Shown here: positions 5,386 through 11,710 of the stretch, in pieces | How the letters are laid out: each line of letters opens with the position of its first letter | How positions within the stretch are numbered: the first letter of the stretch is position 1 | NCBI GenBank assembly: GCA_021839785.1 | Contig: JAKCAB010000275.1 | Location: 1 to 11,710, forward strand | Source of the DNA: a bacterium | GTDB taxonomy: Bacteria; Verrucomicrobiota; Verrucomicrobiae; Limisphaerales; J093 | Reading direction: 5' to 3' | DNA length: 11,710 bases | Made by a program: the position numbers and the translations under genes | The notes under the pieces: model-generated | Told to the model about the DNA's origin: nothing | Seen by the model: only the letters and a program-made list of their open reading frames with translations | Database searches by the model: none

Positions 5386-7692
5386 TTGAAACACAAAGTG
5401 GCGAAGAACAAGCCTGCCGGCCACGGCGCGCCTACCGGTGCGTCGGCGGGTAGAAGTTCCCCCCCCGGCACTGGCCCGCGGTGGCAGGTGCGGCTGTTCC
5501 GGTTGCTGGCCGTCGTGTTGGTGCCGCTGATCTTGCTGGCCGTGGTGGAACTGGCGCTGCGGCTCGTCGGTTACGGTTACCCCGCCAGTTATCTCATCCC
5601 CGCCACGGTCAAGGGCAAGGAGGTGCTGGTGGACAATGACCGGTTTGGCTTTCGCTTTTTCCCACCCGCGATGGCCCGGACTCCGCCGCCGACGGTGCTC
5701 ACGGAACGGAAAGCCACCAACACCGTTCGCGTCTTTCTGTTCGGCGAATCGGCGGCGTTGGGCGATCCGAAGCCGGCCTACGGCGTGAGCCGGTACCTGG
5801 AGGCTTTGCTGCGGGAGCGCTATCCGCGGGCGCGCTTCGAGGTGATTCCCGCCGCGATCACGGCCATCAATTCGCACGTGCTCCGGCTCATGGCCCGCGA
5901 ACTCGCCGGGCTCGACGCGGATTTGTGGCTCGTCTATGCCGGCAACAACGAGATGGTCGGCCCGTTCGGGGCCGGCACCGTGTTTGGACCGAAGGCGCCT
6001 TCGCTCGCCTGGGTGCGCGCGTCGCTCGCGCTGAAATCCACGCGCCTGGGCGAGGCGCTGGACGCGTTGTTGACCCGGCTGGCCGGCGCGGGTGCTCCGG
6101 CCGGGAGTTGGGGCGGCATGGAAATGTTCGTGGAAAACAAGGTGCCGCCCGGCGACCCGCGCAAAGAGACCGTTTATCGGAGTTTCCAGGCCAACTTGGA
6201 AGACATTGTGCGTGCCGGCCTGGACGCCAAAGCGCGGGTGATCCTCAGCACCGTGGCCAGCAACCTTAAGGATTGTGCGCCGTTCGCTTCCGCGGAACCG
6301 ACCGGTCTGGGCGGCGTGGAACTGGAAGCCTGGAAGAAACTCCGCAAAGACCTGCTGGTCGCGCTGGTCCGCCAAAATTTTCCCGAGGCGCGCCGGCTGA
6401 GCCTGGAGGCCTTGAAGAGCGCGACGAACTGCGCGGAACTTTACTACGAACTCGGCGCCGCCGACCTCGGGCTGACCAACCGCGCGGAAGCGGCCCAGGC
6501 GCTCGTTCTGGCGCGCGACTTGGACGCCCTGCCCTTCCGTGCCGACTCCCGCATCAACCGCATCATTGCCGAAGTGGCTTCCCATCACGCGACCGAGGGC
6601 GTGCGTTTGGTGGACGCGGAAGCCGCGCTGGGGCCCGCCGCCGCGACCGGCATTCCCGGCGAGGAATCGTTTTACGAACACGTGCATTTGAATTTCGACG
6701 GCAACTACCGGCTGGCCCACGCTTTCGCGGATGCCGTGGCGCCGGCCTTGCCCGCCTGGGCCAGGCAGGGCGAACAAACCGGGTGGGCCGACGCGGCGCG
6801 GTGCGCGCAGGACCTGGGACTCACGGACTGGAACCGCGCCGCCGCCGAGGAAGCGATGCTCTTGCGGCTGGGCGACGCGCCGTTCACCAACCGCATCAAC
6901 AACGGCGCGTGCATCGTTCATTTGCGGCGCGAGCTGGCGGCCACGCGACGCAAGCTCCGCGACGAATCGGCGGCCGACGCGCGCCAGCGTTACCAGGCCG
7001 CCTGCGCCGCGGCGCCGGAGGATTTCCACCTGCGCGAAAGCTTTGCGGAATTTCTCGAAGCCGTGGGTGACCAAACCGCGGCCTACAAGGTCTGGGAGGA
7101 ACTCCGCCGGATGCTGCCGCACCATCTCGGCCCCGCTTACCAGTCCGCGCGCCTGGCGGTCCGGCTGGGGCGGCCGGCCGATGCCGAGGTGTTGCTCCGC
7201 CAAGTGCTGAAGCGCCGACCGGACTTCATCGACGCGCGGGTCGAACTGGGACAGTCGTTGTTCAAGCAAGGCCGGATCGCCGACGCGCGCGCCGAGTTTG
7301 AGACCGTGCTCAAACGGCAACCGGACCACGCCCGCGTGCGGTTTTACCTGGCAGATGTGCTGGCGGCGCAAAACCACCGTTCGGAGGCGCTGGCCGAACT
7401 TCGCGAAGCTGCGCGCTTGCGGCCGAACTTTTGGGAGGCGCGTTACCTTCTGGGGGTGGAACTCGCCATGACCAACCAAGTGGACGCGGCCCGCGCCGAA
7501 TTCGAAGCCACCACGCAGTTGCGACCCGACTTCGCGCTGGGTCACCTGAATCTCGGCGTGGCGCTGGCCCGGCTCGGCCAGTACGAGAAGGCGGCGGGCG
7601 AGTTTCAGGAAACGCTCCGCTTGGACCCGCAGAACCAGAAGGCGCGGCAGCAACTCGACTTCATCAAATCGCTGGAAGAACCCAAGAAGTAA
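5386..7692 (+). CDS. Membrane-anchored SGNH-hydrolase-like protein with C-terminal TPR repeats
   Basis: The protein has 768 residues. A basic, proline-rich leader is followed by one membrane helix (about 36-58, LFRLLAVVLVPLILLAVVEL), which places the rest outside the cytoplasm. The SGNH-like domain starts near 110. Block I is FLFGESAALGDP with candidate nucleophile Ser122 (GES instead of GDS). Block III is VYAGNNEM (183-190). Block V is FYEHVHLNFDGN (429-440) with candidate His434. Between blocks III and V lies an insertion of helices including one TPR-like unit (about 345-380). At least six TPRs fill about 547-750, ending near the C-terminus. SGNH enzymes are esterases or O-acetyl/acyl transferases; TPRs bind proteins. 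Substrate unknown. The start is a TTG at 5386 with a weak AGG 9 bases upstream; a GTG at 5398 is possible. Monocistronic; converges with the sialidase-like gene after 28 bp. Confidence 0.8.
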   Translation: MKHKVAKNKPAGHGAPTGASAGRSSPPGTGPRWQVRLFRLLAVVLVPLILLAVVELALRLVGYGYPASYLIPATVKGKEVLVDNDRFGFRFFPPAMARTPPPTVLTERKATNTVRVFLFGESAALGDPKPAYGVSRYLEALLRERYPRARFEVIPAAITAINSHVLRLMARELAGLDADLWLVYAGNNEMVGPFGAGTVFGPKAPSLAWVRASLALKSTRLGEALDALLTRLAGAGAPAGSWGGMEMFVENKVPPGDPRKETVYRSFQANLEDIVRAGLDAKARVILSTVASNLKDCAPFASAEPTGLGGVELEAWKKLRKDLLVALVRQNFPEARRLSLEALKSATNCAELYYELGAADLGLTNRAEAAQALVLARDLDALPFRADSRINRIIAEVASHHATEGVRLVDAEAALGPAAATGIPGEESFYEHVHLNFDGNYRLAHAFADAVAPALPAWARQGEQTGWADAARCAQDLGLTDWNRAAAEEAMLLRLGDAPFTNRINNGACIVHLRRELAATRRKLRDESAADARQRYQAACAAAPEDFHLRESFAEFLEAVGDQTAAYKVWEELRRMLPHHLGPAYQSARLAVRLGRPADAEVLLRQVLKRRPDFIDARVELGQSLFKQGRIADARAEFETVLKRQPDHARVRFYLADVLAAQNHRSEALAELREAARLRPNFWEARYLLGVELAMTNQVDAARAEFEATTQLRPDFALGHLNLGVALARLGQYEKAAGEFQETLRLDPQNQKARQQLDFIKSLEEPKK

Positions 7693-7694
7693 AC

Positions 7695-7719
7695 CCGCCA
7701 GCGCAAACCAGCCTGGCGG
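7695..7719. terminator. Hairpin in the convergent gap, possible terminator
   Basis: CCGCCAG and CTGGCGG form a perfect 7-bp stem around an 11-base loop, exactly filling the 28-bp gap between the converging SGNH-TPR and sialidase-like genes. There is no T tract in either direction, so it may stop transcription poorly or need a factor. It is the only structure available between the two genes. Confidence 0.4.
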
Positions 7720-7720
7720 C

Positions 7721-9739
7721 TCAAGGCGCGGATAGCAGCCACACGCCCGGCGACAGGAACCGTAGCGGAGTGCTGGCCTCGAAAGTGAATTTCCACTCGA
7801 CCTTCGCCGGATCGCCGGCGGGCTTACCGGTGGCCGAAGTCGGGAGCGCCACACTCCAAGTCGTCAAGTCAGCCGTGTCGCGCCAAAGGAACTCCACGTC
7901 GTTGGCCACCGCCGACGCTTCGAACGCGAGCGTGAGTTGCCCCAAGTTTACGGGCGTGACGATCCGAACGGGATCGACGTCGGCGTGGCCTGGCAGCGTG
8001 CCGAGCGCGTACTCGAACAGGTTAGGCAGTCCATCGGCGTCCGGATCCGCCGCCGGGCCGCTGACAGCGGTGTTGGCCAGACTCGCGCCGTCGAAGGCCA
8101 GGTCGCGCCAGGCCGGATAAGTGCTGCCTTGCGTGCGCGAAATCGCCACCACGTACGGGTCCGGCGTGGCGTCGCGGGCATCCACCCAGACCGCGAAGGC
8201 CGGGGCACTGAAATTCAGCGCCGGCACGATGCCTTGGTAATCCCCAACCATGCGCCCCGTGTCCGTCAAGGGCGCGCGGGTCAGGTCCGAGGATTCCGTG
8301 CTGAGCCGGAGGTTCGGCTGCCAGGTATCCCCGCCGTCGAAGGATTCGGCGAGGTACAAGTCCACCCACTTCCCGGAGCCATCGTCGTGGCGTTTGTCGT
8401 AAAAAATCACGGAGACGTGCTGGCCTTCCGGCGAGACGGCGACCGCCGCGTTGAAGACCGAGCGGTTGTTCGGCGTGTCGTTCACTGGCACGGGCGTGGT
8501 CCAGGTCAATCCGCGGTCCCGCGAACGAGTGAACAGGATGCGCGGTCCGCTTCTCCATCCTTGATAAACCACGTACAGCACGCCAAGGGTCCGGTCTGCC
8601 GTGGCCGACGGCAGGAAGTTCCCGTCCCGCGCCACGGTGTCGTTGTAACGATTCACGGCGGTGACCAGCCGCGCCGGTGTGAACGTGGCGCCGCCATCCG
8701 GCGAGTGCGCCAGTTCGATCTGTTCGCCCGCGCCACCGGCGAAGTTCCAATAAATGACCGCCAGCGAACCGTCCGGCAGGAAGACCGGTTGCGATCCCTG
8801 GCAGTACGGCGGACTGATGGTTTGCGGCACACTCCAGTTGGTCCCGCCATCGTCGCTGAACGTGACCGCGATGGGGTTGATGGCCAGGTTGAGCGACGTG
8901 CTGTCGAATCGCGTGTAAGTCACCGCAACCCGCCCATCCGTGGGCGAGCCGGCGAACGTGTTCACCGCCATCCATTGCTTGTCCAGCATCACCAGGTCGG
9001 TGCTGCTGGTCACCACGGTCAACGGTCGCGAAAACGTCAGCCCGCCGTCGGTGGACTTGCTCAAAACGATCGTCGTGTGCCAACCGCGCGTTCCCGGCCG
9101 GATGGCCAGCGTGTTCAAGTACAGCGTGCCTTCGCGGCCGATGCCGGCTACCGGATCGGAGGCGCGCGTGAACGGGCCGCCGTCCACGGCGTCGATCAAG
9201 TGCGGGATCAGCTTGCGCTCCCAAGTCTGGCCGCCGTCGCGGCTCAGCGCGTAACCGCAATCCACCGCCCCGCCATCGGTGAAGCGGCCTTCCTGGAACG
9301 AAGCGAGGAGCAGGTTCGTGTCCGTGAACGAGCGGGCGATGTGCGGCTCCGCCTGGGCGAGTTGGCCGGCGGGCAACGCGGCCGGATCGTCACCGAGACG
9401 GAAGTTCGGGCCGACCTTGGGATCGGTGTCGGCCAGCCCAAGCCCGGCCAGGCGAGGCGCGGCCGGCGGTTCGGTGGCCGGCTGCAACGCGTCTGTGCCG
9501 GCATACAACAACGCGTAGCCGCCGCTCGACAGGCGATCCGGCCGCGGGAACCGGGCCGGTGCCGGCGCGGTGGCGGCCAGACCCAAACACCCGCCAAGCC
9601 ACAAGGTCAGAGCCAGCCAGGCAACTCCGGAGCCTGGCCGCGACCGCCGCGGCAGACGCACCACGACACAGTGTCTTAGTCGGATTTCACCCAGCCGGCG
9701 GGCTGGCCTGACGGGCGCGCGTGTGACGGGCGGCTTCAC
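7721..9739 (-). CDS. Secreted sialidase-like (BNR/Asp-box) beta-propeller protein
   Basis: The frame has 672 residues. It contains six Asp boxes (S-x-D-x-G-x-T-W/F) at 166-173, 229-236, 295-302, 346-353, 406-413 and 466-473. The spacing of 51-66 residues is what a six-bladed propeller gives. A C-terminal module follows: a Ca-binding-type DPDADGLPNLFEYALG (565-580), then a beta-rich ending with DLTTW, common on secreted proteins of Verrucomicrobiota. A signal sequence lies at about 28-57 and holds LGGC, a possible lipobox with Cys51. The frame starts at a GTG (9739); a GTG at 9661, directly before the signal peptide, is more natural, so about 26 residues may not be translated. I do not see the FRIP motif of true sialidases or a clear arginine triad, so sialic acid hydrolysis is not supported. 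It starts 6 bp after the TIM-barrel gene, so the two are probably co-transcribed. Confidence 0.82.
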   Translation of the reverse strand: MKPPVTRAPVRPARRLGEIRLRHCVVVRLPRRSRPGSGVAWLALTLWLGGCLGLAATAPAPARFPRPDRLSSGGYALLYAGTDALQPATEPPAAPRLAGLGLADTDPKVGPNFRLGDDPAALPAGQLAQAEPHIARSFTDTNLLLASFQEGRFTDGGAVDCGYALSRDGGQTWERKLIPHLIDAVDGGPFTRASDPVAGIGREGTLYLNTLAIRPGTRGWHTTIVLSKSTDGGLTFSRPLTVVTSSTDLVMLDKQWMAVNTFAGSPTDGRVAVTYTRFDSTSLNLAINPIAVTFSDDGGTNWSVPQTISPPYCQGSQPVFLPDGSLAVIYWNFAGGAGEQIELAHSPDGGATFTPARLVTAVNRYNDTVARDGNFLPSATADRTLGVLYVVYQGWRSGPRILFTRSRDRGLTWTTPVPVNDTPNNRSVFNAAVAVSPEGQHVSVIFYDKRHDDGSGKWVDLYLAESFDGGDTWQPNLRLSTESSDLTRAPLTDTGRMVGDYQGIVPALNFSAPAFAVWVDARDATPDPYVVAISRTQGSTYPAWRDLAFDGASLANTAVSGPAADPDADGLPNLFEYALGTLPGHADVDPVRIVTPVNLGQLTLAFEASAVANDVEFLWRDTADLTTWSVALPTSATGKPAGDPAKVEWKFTFEASTPLRFLSPGVWLLSAP

Positions 9740-9745
9740 CTCGGT

Positions 9746-10669
9746 TCAAGCGTTCGCGAACGCTTCGCGCATGCGCTTGAGCCAGACTGGGACCTCGCCC
9801 CAAGGATCGTTTTCCTCGTATTCGAGCGCGACGTAGCCCTGGTAATTGGCCTGGCGGAGGATCTCGATCACCTTCGCCAGATCGGTGGGCTGTTTCGGCT
9901 GACCGCGGCGGCTGATGGCCACCTTCAACTGCACATTCACCGCGTACGACGCCAGGCGCGCCATCTCGGCGTAAGGATCGGCGTCCGTGAAGAAATTGCC
10001 GGTGTCGAGATTCACGCCGACCCAGGGCGATTTGACGGCTTGGACGATGTCGAGCAGGTCGCTCACTTCCGACACGATGCCGCCGTGGTTTTCGAGGCCG
10101 AGCCAGATGCCCTTCGCGCCGGCGTACTCGCCACATTCCTCCAGCGCGCGAACGCACTGGCGTTTGGCGGCCGCCTTGTCGAGACCCTTCGGGTCACCGG
10201 CAAACACGCGAATGTGCGGCGCGCCAAGCACCGCCGCGTGATCCACCCAGGCTTTGACTGAGGCCACCTGTTGGTCCCGCGCCGGGCCGTCGGGCAGGGC
10301 GAAGTTGTTGCCCACCGCGGTGCCACTGACGGCCACGCCGCGGAGAAAGGCGTGCCGCTTCAATTCGATCAGGTAGTCGTCGGTGAAGCTTTTCGGGAAA
10401 TAGTAGCTGGTCAGTTCGGTGCCATCGCAGCCGTGGTCGGCGCAAAAGTCGATGAAGCCCGGCACGGTGAGCGATTTGTCGCCCGCCGGCCGGTTGAAGA
10501 AGTCGCGGAACGAATACGCCGCGAGGCTCAGTTGGAGCCGGCAGCGACCGGAGCGGTGGAGCGGTTCGAGCGCGCGCAGGGTCGCCACGGCCGGCCCGGC
10601 AAACAACCCGGCGGCCAGCAGGGCACGGTCCAGAAACGCACGACGCGAGAGTGGGGGTGGCAAGTTCAT
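9746..10669 (-). CDS. Tat-exported TIM-barrel sugar phosphate isomerase/epimerase homologue
   Basis: The protein has 307 residues. The N-terminus LSRRAFLDRALLAAGLFAG is a twin-arginine (Tat) signal (S-R-R-x-F-L) followed by a hydrophobic stretch, so it probably folds in the cytoplasm and is then exported. The rest is an AP-endonuclease-2/xylose-isomerase-like TIM barrel. Metal and substrate residues are expected in GLENHGG (Glu193, His195), VNLDTGNFF (Asp222) and ALEYEEN (Glu283). The strand that usually reads HVHxKD reads YAVNVQLKV (242-250), so one expected metal-binding histidine is absent. The family includes sugar epimerases, inosose enzymes and 3-keto-sugar enzymes; the exact substrate cannot be named. 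The ATG at 10669 starts the Tat peptide; no ribosome binding site is visible. The sialidase-like gene follows at 6 bp and the cupin gene precedes by 134 bp on the same strand. Confidence 0.85.
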   Translation of the reverse strand: MNLPPPLSRRAFLDRALLAAGLFAGPAVATLRALEPLHRSGRCRLQLSLAAYSFRDFFNRPAGDKSLTVPGFIDFCADHGCDGTELTSYYFPKSFTDDYLIELKRHAFLRGVAVSGTAVGNNFALPDGPARDQQVASVKAWVDHAAVLGAPHIRVFAGDPKGLDKAAAKRQCVRALEECGEYAGAKGIWLGLENHGGIVSEVSDLLDIVQAVKSPWVGVNLDTGNFFTDADPYAEMARLASYAVNVQLKVAISRRGQPKQPTDLAKVIEILRQANYQGYVALEYEENDPWGEVPVWLKRMREAFANA

Positions 10670-10803
10670 TGATGGCGGGATTGAAGCCTGAGACCTGCGC
10701 CCGCGGAAGCGAAAAACGCTCTTCGCGGCTACTCACCGCACCTCCGTTCGATCGGGAGTTGCCAGCGCGCGCCGCGCTCGAAGACGGACTGGACTTCGTT
10801 CGC
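10670..10803 (-). other. Intergenic spacer with a stem-loop, between cupin and TIM-barrel genes
   Basis: This 134-bp spacer separates two minus-strand genes. It contains a stem-loop at 10702-10727: ten base pairs with one bulged base and one G-U pair, around an AAAAA loop. There is no T tract on the minus-strand 3' side, so it is not a typical terminator. It may be an mRNA-processing or stability element, or chance. A promoter for the two downstream genes could also lie here but none is recognisable. Confidence 0.3.

Positions 10804-11710
<907 letters not shown>

Noticed and set aside
4031..5389. A 452-codon plus-strand frame opposite the GH172 gene
   Set aside because: It is an antisense shadow; the GH172 motifs and signal peptide are on the minus strand.
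5215..7854. An 879-codon open frame on the minus strand, opposite the SGNH-TPR gene
   Set aside because: It is a shadow produced by high GC content. Its protein is rich in R, G, A and H with no domain, while the plus strand has clear SGNH blocks and TPRs.
7937..9679. A 580-codon plus-strand frame opposite the Asp-box gene
   Set aside because: It has biased arginine-rich composition and no family features. The minus-strand frame has six regularly spaced Asp boxes.

Overview
The window is about 11.7 kb of GC-rich bacterial DNA, probably from a Verrucomicrobiota member of the Limisphaerales/Pedosphaera type. This is inference. It rests on the DADGLPNLFEYALGT-type C-terminal module on a secreted protein, a Tat-exported TIM-barrel sugar isomerase homologue, a DUF2961/GH172 protein, an SGNH-TPR fusion, and dense GTAGGG...CCCTAC palindromes between genes. 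There is no rRNA, tRNA or CRISPR array, and no marker gene that fixes the lineage.

Left part (1-2318, minus strand): the wreck of a signalling and efflux locus. In transcription order it holds a LytS-type histidine kinase, the C-terminal part of a MacB-type ABC permease and the first 70 codons of a TolC-like outer-membrane efflux protein. The kinase has an in-frame amber codon just before its H-box. It also has a +1 frame change inside its G2 box, with loss of the segment that normally follows, and its last residues run in frame into MacB. No response regulator, MacA or MacB ATPase is present. TolC is cut at a TA dinucleotide by the end of an IS630-like element that leaves the window on the left. 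This looks like stepwise decay, including at least one large deletion and one insertion.

Middle (2319-5385): a divergent intergenic region with a perfect 16-bp palindrome. A secreted GH26 family enzyme (beta-mannanase-like, both catalytic glutamates present) follows on the plus strand. It converges on a secreted DUF2961/GH172 protein on the minus strand. The 349-bp gap between them is a string of hairpins that includes a REP/BIME-like double hairpin and a possible two-way terminator.

Right part (5386-11710): a large membrane-anchored SGNH-hydrolase-like protein with C-terminal TPRs (plus strand) converges, across 28 bp, on a minus-strand group read right to left. That group is a mannose-6-phosphate-isomerase-like cupin protein (cut by the window edge), a Tat-signal TIM-barrel sugar isomerase/epimerase homologue, and, 6 bp further, a secreted six-Asp-box sialidase-like propeller protein.

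Taken together, the intact genes suggest extracytoplasmic glycan breakdown and sugar handling. I find no clear defence, mobile-cargo or biosynthetic system. The most unusual parts are the decayed kinase/efflux locus, the palindromic repeats and the SGNH-TPR architecture.
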